From JAYZDF01 sp036337945 (GTDB lineage Bacteria > Myxococcota > Kuafuiibacteriia > Kuafuiibacteriales > Kuafuiibacteriaceae): a stretch of 13,838 bases of DNA. The notes under the pieces are model-generated. The model had not been told where the DNA came from. It made no database searches and saw nothing but the letters and a program-made list of their open reading frames with translations. Shown here in pieces: positions 1-7,951 of the stretch. The position numbers and the translations under genes are program-made. The stretch is taken from the NCBI GenBank assembly GCA_036337945.1, contig JAYZDF010000018.1, positions 1 to 13,838 of the forward strand, read 5' to 3'. Position 1 is the first letter of the stretch, and each line of letters opens with the position of its first letter.

Positions 1-812
1 TGACCGCGGTGATAGGGACCCGAGCCGCTGAATGTGTTAATGTTTGAAGTCCATAGGGTCGGTCCCATGAAATCGCTCGGTGCGTTCCCTGTCAGTTGTG
101 GTTGATCATTGACGCTGTCGTGACTGGTTGCGAAGCAATAGGCATTGTCACAATCACGTTGCCCAAATGCTAAGGCAGACGGTTTAGCGAGAAAATGCAC
201 ATTCGCTCCACGGCCTTGAATGTTAGTCACGTTGACTGTGGTAGAGCCGACATCTAACACCGTGAAAGTACTGTCACCTTGGTTAACTACCCAAAGTTCG
301 GTGGAGCTTGGTTTGAACGCAATATCGGTAGGGCGTCGCAATCCGTCATTTCGGTCCGCCACAATTGCCACATTCACGGCAGTGATATCGTGCTGACCGT
401 TCCCGAGTATCGGTAAGCCGGTTTGCGGGCCTGAGGTACCGGAATCTGGATTCGATGGAACGCCTGCATCAACAGGCGGTGGATTCGTGGTTCCCGAATC
501 TGCAGGCTGTGTTGCGCCTGCATCATTCATACCCGCGGTGCTACCGCTATCGGCAGGAGACGTTGTTCCACCATCTACGGCAGAACTCGTTGCCGCATCC
601 GTCTGTTGCGTTATCCCCGCGTCTACTTCTTCGTTACTGCCGGCATCGGTATTTTGTGAAGGCGTATTTGAGTTGCTAGACCGTGGGGTCGTAGCAACTT
701 TCGGGGCTTCAGTGCACCCGGCAGAGATCACCGAACTCAAAAGAATCGCACTGAAGTACGGTTGAAGAGAAGACTTTATTTTAGGGGCGTTGAACTTGTA
801 TTTATGACTCAT
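1..812 (-). CDS. Exported lipoprotein with D-x-G linker and beta-propeller-like body (partial, C-terminus off left edge)
   Basis: The frame is open from the ATG at 812 to the left edge, giving 270 codons. An AAGG lies about 8 bases before the start. Residues 1-33 form a signal peptide: lysines, then a hydrophobic stretch, then SAGC with the lipidation cysteine at residue 33. The -3 residue is Ser rather than the usual Leu. Residues 34-132 are a Thr/Ser/Asp/Ala/Gly-rich linker with nine D-x-G (once D-A-A) units, mostly eight residues apart. From about 134 the chain turns beta-rich, with blocks such as PTDIAFKPSSTELWVVNQGD and FMGPTLWTSN. These resemble propeller blades of secreted proteins in myxobacteria-like organisms (recalled, not searched). 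It probably sits on the outer membrane or cell surface. Ligand and function are unknown. It is divergent from the flavin oxidoreductase gene, with 155 bases between them and no convincing promoter there. Confidence 0.85.
   Translation of the reverse strand, partial: MSHKYKFNAPKIKSSLQPYFSAILLSSVISAGCTEAPKVATTPRSSNSNTPSQNTDAGSNEEVDAGITQQTDAATSSAVDGGTTSPADSGSTAGMNDAGATQPADSGTTNPPPVDAGVPSNPDSGTSGPQTGLPILGNGQHDITAVNVAIVADRNDGLRRPTDIAFKPSSTELWVVNQGDSTFTVLDVGSTTVNVTNIQGRGANVHFLAKPSALAFGQRDCDNAYCFATSHDSVNDQPQLTGNAPSDFMGPTLWTSNINTFSGSGPYHRG
438..650 (-). repeat. Coding quasi-repeat: nine D-x-G units about every 24 bases
   Basis: In the lipoprotein linker, aspartates at residues 56, 64, 72, 80, 88, 97, 105, 115 and 123 each start a D-[AGS]-[GA] unit. 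The spacings are 8, 8, 8, 8, 9, 8, 10 and 8 residues. Codons differ between units (gat gcc ggc, gac gcg ggg, gat agc ggt and others), so the period is kept in protein rather than in DNA. It probably acts as a flexible spacer between lipid anchor and folded body. Confidence 0.7.
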
Positions 813-967
813 ATTTTTTGCCTTATTTTGAGGTCGGTAATTTAGCCTAGCCAAACCATTATCGGGTATCCGTTATCTGTTCCTATCGTTTTACCCAGGT
901 CGTTGAAATCTAGGGCTGCCGTAATTGATTAATCCTGTCAAAGACGACATCAGTACGAAAGCTGCGT

Positions 968-2461
968 ATGTCAACTCAAAGCAAACGAACGAAGCACTCC
1001 GTGTTGCCAACGAAGTGGCCCTCAGAGGCAGAGGCTCAGGCCTCTCGACTTTTTCAGCCGGTAATGCTGGGAAAAAACACCAGGTTAGCGCACAGAACTT
1101 GGGTGCCCGCCATGGTTCCATGGCGCGCGACTCAGGAGGGTGAAGTCACGGACGAGCTTTTGGAGTGGTACGGCCGGTTTGCTGAAGGGCAGCCAGGGGC
1201 AATTGTCGTGGAGGCCACTGGGATTCGGGACATCCCTAGTGGGCCATTATTACGGATAGGGCACGAAAGATATATCCCGGGCCTCCGTCGTCTTGTCGAG
1301 GTCGTCCGCAGTAAAAGTCGCGGTCAAACGAGATTACTTATCCAGCTGATCGACTTTCTCGCCGTCAAGCGACGTCCGGAACCACAAAAGTTTTTTTCGC
1401 GATATCTTGAGGTTTCTGAACGGCATAAACATGCGCTTTGCGACCAGACGGGAGACAGGTCCTGGCTCTCCATGACCGATGCTGCTCTGACCCGTGAGAT
1501 GCCGAAGCTCTCTGTTTCAACTCTAGAGAAAATTCTGACTCCAAGAGAGTTTGACTCTCTTCAAAATGGTTATCGCGAACGAGTCTCAGATATGCAGTTT
1601 GAGCATATTAGGAATCTCCCGGAACGACTTCCTGGCTTGTTTTCTGAGGCAGCTCTCAGGGCAGAGAAGGCTGGTTTTGACGGAGTGGAACTCCATTTTG
1701 CTCACGCGTATACGATGGCATCTTTTCTTAGTGCCTTGAATTCTCGAAACGACGGTTACGGCGCGACTCTTCAAGGACGCGTGAAACTTCCCTTAGAAGT
1801 TTACTCAGCGGTTCGCTCTCGCCTTGATTCGCAAACGAGTTTGGGTTGTCGAATGCTTTCTGAAGAAGCAATCGCTGGAGGAAGCACTGTTGAAGATGCC
1901 ACGTATTTCGCCGTTCAGTTCGCGAAAAGTGGGATGGATTTTATATCCTTGAGCCGCGGAGGGAAGTTTGAAGACGCGAAACAACCGCGAATCGGGCATG
2001 CCGTGTATCCTTATACTGGTCCAAGCGGTCATGAATGTATGCCTACTGTCTACTCCGATAAACAAGGACCGTTTGGGCGCCAACTCAAACTTGCTCATCA
2101 GATACGAGATGCCGTTCGAGCAGCGGGCTACGAAACACCGATTGTGGCAGCGGGTGGCATCAACAGCTTTGAGCTTGCCGAGCATGCACTGGCTAGTGGT
2201 GCGGCAGATATCATAGCGGCCGCGAGACAATCCCTTGCGGACCCGGACTGGTTTCTAAAGATGAGACTTGGCCGAGGTTCAGAGATTAGGCGCTGCATGT
2301 ACACAAACTATTGCGAAGGCTTAGACCAAAGCCATAAACAGGTTACGTGCCAACTCTGGGATAGAAAAGAGCGAACAAGTGCCTCATTGAAATCCCATGA
2401 CGGGAAACGGTGGCTGGTGGCACCGCCATGGATACGGTCGTCTAAGAAGAAACCTGAATAA
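968..2461 (+). CDS. NADH:flavin oxidoreductase, Old Yellow Enzyme family, single-domain with 3-Cys cluster
   Basis: This is a 497-residue FMN-dependent TIM-barrel oxidoreductase. Homology begins near residue 27 with the typical LFQPVMLGK opening. It continues through NRTW-like HRTWVPAMVPW, then HFAHAY (H243, H246) followed by SFLSALNSRNDGYG, which is the OYE active-site and phosphate region. AAGGI (395-399) and AARQSLADPDW (418-428) complete the barrel. The C-terminus has C443, C449 and C461. In 2,4-dienoyl-CoA reductase relatives the [4Fe-4S] ligands read C-x2-C-x3-C-x11-C. The second cysteine is missing here, and the FAD/NAD domain of those 650-700 residue enzymes is absent. The substrate is unknown and the protein is probably cytoplasmic. 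The start is uncertain: ATG 968 has no clear ribosome binding site, and GTG 1001 is an in-frame alternative. The 3' end overlaps the opposing TerB-like gene by 20 bp. Confidence 0.9.
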   Translation: MSTQSKRTKHSVLPTKWPSEAEAQASRLFQPVMLGKNTRLAHRTWVPAMVPWRATQEGEVTDELLEWYGRFAEGQPGAIVVEATGIRDIPSGPLLRIGHERYIPGLRRLVEVVRSKSRGQTRLLIQLIDFLAVKRRPEPQKFFSRYLEVSERHKHALCDQTGDRSWLSMTDAALTREMPKLSVSTLEKILTPREFDSLQNGYRERVSDMQFEHIRNLPERLPGLFSEAALRAEKAGFDGVELHFAHAYTMASFLSALNSRNDGYGATLQGRVKLPLEVYSAVRSRLDSQTSLGCRMLSEEAIAGGSTVEDATYFAVQFAKSGMDFISLSRGGKFEDAKQPRIGHAVYPYTGPSGHECMPTVYSDKQGPFGRQLKLAHQIRDAVRAAGYETPIVAAGGINSFELAEHALASGAADIIAAARQSLADPDWFLKMRLGRGSEIRRCMYTNYCEGLDQSHKQVTCQLWDRKERTSASLKSHDGKRWLVAPPWIRSSKKKPE

Positions 2462-3308
2462 GATGTAGACGCGGTTCGTTTAGTTGAGCGAGTTCAAATT
2501 TATCTTTCGCAGAAATGTGGTTGGTGTATGCGATAACCGTAACCGAGTTTTCGTCGAGAACCTCGATTAGTTCCGGAATTAGGTCTATTTCGGACGAATG
2601 TAGAGCCTCGTGCTCCGCCAAAAACCGGCAGATATAATTTTGCTTTGGACCTGTGAGCAATGCATCCACTCTAAAATCTCCTGAAGGCAGGTCTACAAGT
2701 TCCCCCAAAGATGAAATTTCGAGATCTTCATCGATACTCTGAATCACATAGCGCACGGCAATGAGTTTCGCGATAAGCAGAGATAGTTCGATGTCCGTTT
2801 CTGCGTGGGCAATCGCTGAAAACAAGGATTCTCTGAGTAAAGTCTCTGGTCGATTAAAGGTACATCGCCGAAATTGCTGAAGACCATTATTGACTTGGCT
2901 CCAAGGGGTCAAAAGGTCAGAGCGGGCCGCCTTTGACGCATGAAGTTCATCGGCAACAAGGTCGAGGAAATCGATGCTGACTTCGCGGTCATTTGCAATT
3001 AACATCTTTGTGACCAGAGTAAGGCCGAGTTGTTTGTGTTCAGCCTTCTTTAGTGTTTGACCAATCTCAGTGAGAATCTCCTCCAAATCGCGGTCACTCT
3101 GTTCGAGGACTGCGCGTCGGCTACATATTTCCTCCCATGGATAATCTGCAATTTCTGGAGTTGTTTGATGAACAAAGGCGATCTGGTCAAGTGCTGCATT
3201 ATCGTCTTGGTGTGGCTGTAGAGAGGCGAGCAAAATAAGGTCCAGAAAAGATGCCGACCGACTTTCGGAACCGTCAAGGCGCTGAACAACAGATTTCCAA
3301 AACGACAC
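2442..3308 (-). CDS. TerB-like helical protein, function unknown
   Basis: The 288-residue product is soluble, without signal peptide or membrane segments, acidic and almost wholly helical. Residues 17-125 resemble a TerB-type all-helical domain: FLDLILLASLQPHQDD, then a second half-repeat LTLVTKMLIANDREVSIDFL. TerB domains carry acidic metal-binding loops after each such helix, and here DD and NDRE occupy comparable places. The assignment is by pattern only and is moderate. Residues 140-288 are a second, unrecognised region ending in alternating strands and helices (SVTVIAYTNHIS, RLHLIQVSS). The GTG start at 3308 is supported by AGGAG about 6-7 bases upstream. The gene is divergent from the 3367 gene (58 bases apart) and tail-to-tail with the flavin oxidoreductase gene. 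Confidence 0.8.
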   Translation of the reverse strand: MSFWKSVVQRLDGSESRSASFLDLILLASLQPHQDDNAALDQIAFVHQTTPEIADYPWEEICSRRAVLEQSDRDLEEILTEIGQTLKKAEHKQLGLTLVTKMLIANDREVSIDFLDLVADELHASKAARSDLLTPWSQVNNGLQQFRRCTFNRPETLLRESLFSAIAHAETDIELSLLIAKLIAVRYVIQSIDEDLEISSLGELVDLPSGDFRVDALLTGPKQNYICRFLAEHEALHSSEIDLIPELIEVLDENSVTVIAYTNHISAKDKFELAQLNEPRLHLIQVSS

Positions 3309-3366
3309 AGCGCTCCTATGCTCTCTCGACGAAGCCTATCGGATCAAGGTATGGAAGAAATGAATT

Positions 3367-3999
3367 TTGGATATTTCTGACAAACAAGCCCCAAATGTCG
3401 AGTCTCTGCTCCAGACATCCGTCGGAGAGACAATTTGGTCCGCGATTGTTGGTGGGACGAACGATTACGTACTTTCACTGCAAATGGGAGAAAGAGAGCC
3501 ACGAAGTGCACGTCTGGCTAACCCGCGACTGAGTTTTCTTCAACGAACGTACGAAGGATCCGTCGGTTTCCTAATTGAGTGTCCCTGGAGGCTCGATGGG
3601 CCTGAACGGCCAATATGTTCGAATTTGTCTGTTTTGGATCGTGACGTGCGCTCGTTGGAAGAATTTGGGTGGTTGTTTATGGACCTAACCGTGGAATCGT
3701 TTGAATTCGACCGTCGGGCTGGGGATCTTCAGCTGCATTTTGCAAGTGGTGATCGCCTCAGTATATTCGCAGCTGAAGTTCAGGCTCCCAGAACTACGCC
3801 TCCAAAATCCGGACTCGCTGACCGTGGCGTTCGGCAGCGGCGCCGACAATCTAGTCGTCGAAATAATTGGTCTTTTTGGTCTCCTTTGGGAGGGTTTGAG
3901 ATAGCAAGGTCAGGAGAGATTAGAGGTGAAAACGCCGACAACGCCACGGAACCAGCCCTTGGCCTCACGGTTTTGCCGGAATTAGAGCCTGAATCGTAG
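3367..3999 (+). CDS. Small unknown protein, probably frameshifted after about residue 137
   Basis: The open frame gives 210 residues from a TTG start, with GGAAGAA upstream. A TGA at 3361 blocks any earlier start. Residues 20-135 look like a genuine small soluble beta-rich domain: ETIWSAIVGGTNDYVLSLQMG, then FLIECPWRLDGP, then DLQLHFASGDRLSIFAA. The layout is like small bacterial immunity-type or DUF proteins, but I do not recognise a named family. After residue 137 the character changes abruptly to arginine- and proline-rich sequence (GVRQRRRQSSRRNN). The +1 frame from 3776 instead continues in matching style with LPELRLQNPDSLTVAFGSG and ends at TAG 3904. A single-base insertion near 3770-3780, biological or from assembly, explains this best. 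The true product would then be about 178 residues. Confidence 0.6.
   Translation: MDISDKQAPNVESLLQTSVGETIWSAIVGGTNDYVLSLQMGEREPRSARLANPRLSFLQRTYEGSVGFLIECPWRLDGPERPICSNLSVLDRDVRSLEEFGWLFMDLTVESFEFDRRAGDLQLHFASGDRLSIFAAEVQAPRTTPPKSGLADRGVRQRRRQSSRRNNWSFWSPLGGFEIARSGEIRGENADNATEPALGLTVLPELEPES
3776..3904 (+). other. Probable true C-terminal continuation of the 3367 gene in the +1 frame
   Basis: This 43-codon stretch, including TAG at 3902-3904, reads as a beta-strand pair followed by a hydrophobic segment (NLVVEIIGLFGLLWEGLR). It carries on the pattern of the preceding frame, where each strand pair is 'x-L-x-L-x-x-x-x-x-x-L-x-V'. The frame used by the longer ORF over the same bases codes a run of arginines typical of out-of-frame reading. 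This is an inference from composition; I could not align homologs. Confidence 0.5.
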
Positions 4000-4002
4000 C
4001 TC

Positions 4003-4021
4003 TTCGCTGCACTGGAGCGAA
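4003..4021 (+). terminator. Weak hairpin after the 3367 gene
   Basis: TTCGCT and AGCGAA pair as a 6-bp stem around a 7-base loop, just after the stop at 3999. The following CTTAATTG is only partly T-rich. It is a possible weak terminator or simply a chance palindrome. The 3905-4082 gap otherwise shows no gene. Confidence 0.25.
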
Positions 4022-4082
4022 CTTAATTGACGGTGAGTCTTCACTTTACCGATTGGGCAATTTCGGGTTAAGCGACGGTGTC

Positions 4083-5009
4083 GTGTCCAACGGAAAAAAG
4101 AAGACGAAGAATAAAGGCTCAAAATCTGAAGATCTCGCGGCCCTTGCGCAACCTCAAACGGGAGGCCTCGAAAACACGAAGCGCCAGCTAAAAACCGCTT
4201 CGAAAGTTGCGGTTATAGCTGCAATTGTCATCTGGCTTCTGGCCGCCGGTTTTCAAAGTGGCCTCGATAGCATGATACCGATTTATATCGCCGGTACTCT
4301 GACCGTCATCGGTATTTTGGGTGCTCTCCTTATCCGCCGAAACCTTCGAAAATCAGAAGACATGGGTGCTTTGCTTGCGGGCGCAGGTGATCTGTCAGAT
4401 GAGGACAGGCAGCAACGAATCGACAAACTTGAAGCCAAAGTCTCGAAAGGAGATGCCACTGCGATATTAGCCAAAGCTCAACTGCAAATGCAGGAGTCTC
4501 CACGCGAAGCACTAGTAACCCTTGAGACCGTGAACCTCGAGAAAGCGCAAAAAATGGTGGCGGCTCAAGTTCGCGCTATGCGCGGCATGATTCACCTGAA
4601 TCTGGGCGAGGTGAACGCTGCACGAGAGATTACAGAAGCAATTGATTTAGCCAAAGCACCTGATGCGAAATCACGCGCGAATCTTACCGCGGTTGTCGCA
4701 GAAGCGTGGGCACGCTCCGGAAATTCTATCGAGGCGACCGAGCTTCTGAATAAATACGACATCGACGACAAAGATTTTGAAGATATACGCATGCAACTCC
4801 TGCGAGCTAGAGTTTTTGCATGTGCTCATCGTCAAGACATCAAGGGCATGAAAAAAGCGCTGAAGCAGCTTTTGGATATTTCACCTCAATTTGCTGGAAT
4901 GTTTGTCGGTCAAAAACGCATTCATCCGCTATTGCAAAAAGAAGCGAGACGACAGGTGGAACGACTTGGGCTCGCACCCAAACAACGGATTCAAACAGCC
5001 AGGCGTTGA
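4083..5009 (+). CDS. Membrane protein: basic N-terminus, two TM helices, TPR-like cytoplasmic tail
   Basis: The predicted product has 308 residues. It begins with a lysine-rich cytoplasmic segment (MSNGKKKTKNKGSK). Two hydrophobic helices follow, near residues 42-57 and 65-84, joined by a short loop. The basic RRNLRK after the second helix places both termini inside. Residues 105-300 are helical, with paired amphipathic helices rich in Ala/Leu (AILAKAQLQMQESPREALVT, AVVAEAWARSGNSIEATELL) that look like degenerate TPR repeats, a protein-binding scaffold. No enzymatic motif is visible. I prefer GTG 4083 because it yields the typical lysine-rich start. TTG 4053 adds ten residues, and neither has a clear ribosome binding site. 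The 3' end overlaps the opposing kynureninase-like gene by 19 bp. Confidence 0.8.
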   Translation: MSNGKKKTKNKGSKSEDLAALAQPQTGGLENTKRQLKTASKVAVIAAIVIWLLAAGFQSGLDSMIPIYIAGTLTVIGILGALLIRRNLRKSEDMGALLAGAGDLSDEDRQQRIDKLEAKVSKGDATAILAKAQLQMQESPREALVTLETVNLEKAQKMVAAQVRAMRGMIHLNLGEVNAAREITEAIDLAKAPDAKSRANLTAVVAEAWARSGNSIEATELLNKYDIDDKDFEDIRMQLLRARVFACAHRQDIKGMKKALKQLLDISPQFAGMFVGQKRIHPLLQKEARRQVERLGLAPKQRIQTARR

Positions 5010-6178
5010 ATCATTTCGATGGCTTGTTGGCACTCTGCAACGGTCGTATATGGGGCAGGTCCAAGCCGCAATAGTGTGCTTCTAGCGTCAGTTCTAAGTC
5101 CGTTTTGACCGAGCATTGTGCAGATCTCAGTCGCATTTTTATGCTCGAAAGACACAAAGTTCGCACGCGACTCACTATCTCGAGGGCTTGCGACGGAAAA
5201 GCCTTTTTCGTTGAGTGACGATTCGTCGAAAGCTGAAATAAGCAGCTCGGTTTGTAACTTCGCTTGCGTACACAAATTCTCAACGCTTAAGTTTTTGGCA
5301 TCCATCCAATCCATCACAGCATTCGCTCGGTATAGAGGAGTCGGCTCGAAAGTCGCTCCTAGAAAACGTTGGAAATTGGAACCGTAGCTGACTTTCGTCT
5401 GCGCGGATTCAAGGTGTTCAAAATCCGCAAACCACCCAGTGTTCCGAGGGCGATATCGTTCACTATCTTCAGGCAGAAGCATCCAGCACACTCCCTCACC
5501 TGATTGCGCGTACTTATAGCCGCCTCCAACCGCGAATACTTGACCGGGCCAGAGATCAGTAGCGAGCGGCACTGCGTTGAATGCATGATATAGGTCTACC
5601 AATACAGGCGTTTCTCGCTCGGCTGCGGCCTCTAGAATCTCAGTTAGCTCGGAGACGATTCGTGCATTCGTAAAGAACACATAAGATAAGGCGATGAGAT
5701 CCCAGTCGTCGTTGCGAATATTATCAATAAACCGAGCTGCGAAATTATCTTCGTTTGTATCAACGAATTTGATCGTAGCTCCGTCTTCAGCTGATCGTAT
5801 GAGTTGTCGTCGGAGGGAATGAAACTCAGAGGCGGTGGTCAAAACTTTGGGGTTTGGACGTAAACAGGACAAGAGACGATAGTCTAACTCGTGCGTGTTC
5901 GGAGCGATGGTAATATCTTCAGGGCGAGTACTGCCGATACGCTTTGCAATATGGGCCTGAAACTTTGGGAGTACCTCGGTAAAAATGATGTTCCATTTGC
6001 CGTCGATATGTCGTGCAGCATCGTCCCAAGCTGCCATGTGTCCATCACGTGAAGCATCAGGCCAAGCTTGGTGAGAGTGTGCTGTAAATAGTAAGTCAGT
6101 ACCTAGTCCTGAGAGAAACCGTTCATAGTGCGGCTTGAGCTCTAGAGCCATTTGATCGATGAGTTCCCAGGTGTTCAT
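4991..6178 (-). CDS. Kynureninase-like PLP-dependent enzyme (aminotransferase class V fold)
   Basis: The 395-residue protein belongs to the fold-type I PLP enzymes, closest in style to kynureninase. The likely Schiff-base lysine is K222 in GGGYKYAQSGEG. The likely pyridine-nitrogen partner is D195 with H198 in LVDLYHAFNA. The N-terminal LFTAHSHQAWP and the SEFHSLRRQL segment also match that group. Kynureninase cleaves kynurenine to anthranilate and alanine, but related proteins use other substrates and no other tryptophan-degradation gene is nearby. I therefore leave the substrate open. It is cytoplasmic. The ATG at 6178 shares its A with the TAA stop of the upstream aminopeptidase gene (TAATG), and a strong GGAGGAG sits 8 bases before it inside that gene. 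Coupled translation is very likely. No terminator follows, because the gene runs into the opposing 4083 gene. Confidence 0.88.
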   Translation of the reverse strand: MNTWELIDQMALELKPHYERFLSGLGTDLLFTAHSHQAWPDASRDGHMAAWDDAARHIDGKWNIIFTEVLPKFQAHIAKRIGSTRPEDITIAPNTHELDYRLLSCLRPNPKVLTTASEFHSLRRQLIRSAEDGATIKFVDTNEDNFAARFIDNIRNDDWDLIALSYVFFTNARIVSELTEILEAAAERETPVLVDLYHAFNAVPLATDLWPGQVFAVGGGYKYAQSGEGVCWMLLPEDSERYRPRNTGWFADFEHLESAQTKVSYGSNFQRFLGATFEPTPLYRANAVMDWMDAKNLSVENLCTQAKLQTELLISAFDESSLNEKGFSVASPRDSESRANFVSFEHKNATEICTMLGQNGLRTDARSTLLRLGPAPYTTVAECQQAIEMIQRLAV

Positions 6179-7947
6179 TACTTTTTCTCCTCCAGTAGTG
6201 ATTCAACAAGGTTTGCAGCTACTGGATGATAGTTTTGTTTCGACCTCTCGAAGATGTCAATTGCAACTCGTCGGGTAGAAGGGCTGTGATTCGCTAAGGC
6301 GGAGTAAAGAGGCCTCAGGTATTTCATTCGTCCGACATTCTGGAGCAAAGCCCTAGTGTTTTCGACAGCGGGTTCGTATCCACAGTTGATTGCCAGGAAT
6401 AAGAAAGATACCCGGATTTCAAGGTTTTTGGAGTTGAGAATTTGAAATTTCTGCTCAACTTTTTGACACAAGTCCGGCGAGGCGTTTTTCCCAAATCGAC
6501 TAATAAGAATTTGCCATTCATTCGGTGAAAGTTTCGCTATTTCATCAGAAAAACTCTCGTAATCGCGGGCAAACTGGTCAGCATAAGCAAGTAACTCACG
6601 AACTCGTTCTAAACTCGGACTTGGTGCGTCCTCTGGTAGACCGGGCTCATATATCCAAGATTGAAGGTTGATGCTTTCCGCTACACCGGGATGTTCTGTA
6701 TTAAGGAATTCCAAAAATTCTTCCGTCGTAATCGAACGAAAGCGAAAGGTAGTCATATATCGTTTCAAGAAGCGATCAAACCGTTCTCTTCCGAGGAGAT
6801 GCTCTAGCTTTTGGACAAACAAGTACCCTTTTTCGTAGGGGATACGTGAGAAAACAGAATCAGGATCAATGTTCTCTAAATTCGTCTTTAGGCACGTTAG
6901 GCTCGATGTTTCGCCAAATTTATTCAGGTCGGTAAGCAAACCTTGTTTTCCTACAACACGATGAAGTGTCGATACCTTCTCACCTTCGAGAGCTTCTAAA
7001 ATCCGTCTTTCGGCATAAGTAGTAAATCCTTCGTTCAGCCAAAAGTCGTTCATGGTCGCGTTCGTGACGAGATTTCCTGTCCATGAATGCGCAAGCTCAT
7101 GAGCGACAATATTTACCAAAGACCGGTCCCCGGCAATCACGGTAGGGGTCAGAAAAGTTAGTTTTGGGTTCTCCATACCACCATATGGGAAGGATGAGGG
7201 CATGACCAAAATGTCGAATCGGCCCCAAGGGTAAGGGCCAAAAAGCGCCTCTGCTGTTTCGATCATTGATTCGACCTGCGAAAACTCAAACGCGGCAGAG
7301 CTTAGGACTGACGGTTCACCGTAAACTCGTGTTCTTGGTCCGACCTCATGATGCCGAATATCACCTATGGCAAAGGCAAATAAATAGCTCGGAATCGGAA
7401 GGTTCATTTCAAATTCCTCAGTGGCTATGCCGTCTGTTATCGTTCGCGCTATTTTATCGGCAGCCATAACGGCCGTAAGGTCTGACGGAATATGAAAGCA
7501 GGCACGGTAAGTCATCCGGACTGTAGGCGTGTCCTGGCACGGAAATATGCTTCGAGCGTGGATGGGTTGGCACTGAGTGAAGAGGTATGGATGCGTTTGG
7601 TCCGTCGTTTGGGCTTTTTCGAGCCATTGAAGCGCGAGGGCTTCGGAACTCGTTTCGTACCGAATGGAAATTTTCGTTGTAGGTCGATGAATCCTCAGCC
7701 TTTCCCCTTTTAGGGGTGATATTTCTTCCATCGAGAATTTTAGTGCATGGCCGTCGACGTCGTGAACGTGAAGGATGTGTAACCCTCGAGCATCAAGATC
7801 TAGAAATTCTGCGTCTGATGAGGTGATTTCAAGTTGTACCTCACCGCGAAGGATCTTATTTTCGAAGTCGACCACTAGGTTTAAATTTGCGTGGCGAATC
7901 TGGGCGTGAGTGTTGTCAAAATACGAGTGAGGATCCGCTTTGCCCAT
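6178..7947 (-). CDS. M1 family aminopeptidase, leukotriene A4 hydrolase/aminopeptidase B type
   Basis: This zinc aminopeptidase has 589 residues from ATG 7947, close to the roughly 610 of LTA4 hydrolases. It carries the substrate-binding GGMEN (256-260) and the zinc site HELAH with H283, E284 and H287 followed by E306 in NEGFT (HEXXH-x18-E). Y371 in IPYEKG matches the catalytic tyrosine of the family. The position equivalent to human LTA4H Tyr378 appears to be Phe (F366). The C-terminal half keeps the helical LTA4H domain, with WIYEPGLP, GRMKYLRPLYSAL and HPVAANLVESLL. There is no signal peptide, so it probably trims peptides in the cytoplasm. ATG 8010 would add 21 residues but runs into the oppositely oriented methyltransferase start, so I prefer 7947, although neither start has a clear ribosome binding site. 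It is the first gene of an operon with the kynureninase-like gene. Confidence 0.93.
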   Translation of the reverse strand: MGKADPHSYFDNTHAQIRHANLNLVVDFENKILRGEVQLEITSSDAEFLDLDARGLHILHVHDVDGHALKFSMEEISPLKGERLRIHRPTTKISIRYETSSEALALQWLEKAQTTDQTHPYLFTQCQPIHARSIFPCQDTPTVRMTYRACFHIPSDLTAVMAADKIARTITDGIATEEFEMNLPIPSYLFAFAIGDIRHHEVGPRTRVYGEPSVLSSAAFEFSQVESMIETAEALFGPYPWGRFDILVMPSSFPYGGMENPKLTFLTPTVIAGDRSLVNIVAHELAHSWTGNLVTNATMNDFWLNEGFTTYAERRILEALEGEKVSTLHRVVGKQGLLTDLNKFGETSSLTCLKTNLENIDPDSVFSRIPYEKGYLFVQKLEHLLGRERFDRFLKRYMTTFRFRSITTEEFLEFLNTEHPGVAESINLQSWIYEPGLPEDAPSPSLERVRELLAYADQFARDYESFSDEIAKLSPNEWQILISRFGKNASPDLCQKVEQKFQILNSKNLEIRVSFLFLAINCGYEPAVENTRALLQNVGRMKYLRPLYSALANHSPSTRRVAIDIFERSKQNYHPVAANLVESLLEEKK

Positions 7948-7951
7948 AAAA

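Noticed and set aside
455..765. Two + strand open frames opposite the lipoprotein linker
   Set aside because: They are shadows of the D-x-G repeat. The minus frame has a start, signal peptide and lipobox and stays open to the edge.
813..967. Promoter candidates between the lipoprotein and flavin oxidoreductase genes (GATAAT on the minus strand at 858-863, ATTAAT on the plus strand)
   Set aside because: No acceptable -35 box lies at the right distance from either, so I make no call.
925..1143. Open frame at the start of the flavin oxidoreductase
   Set aside because: It has no ribosome binding site or recognisable motif and overlaps the conserved OYE N-terminus in another frame.
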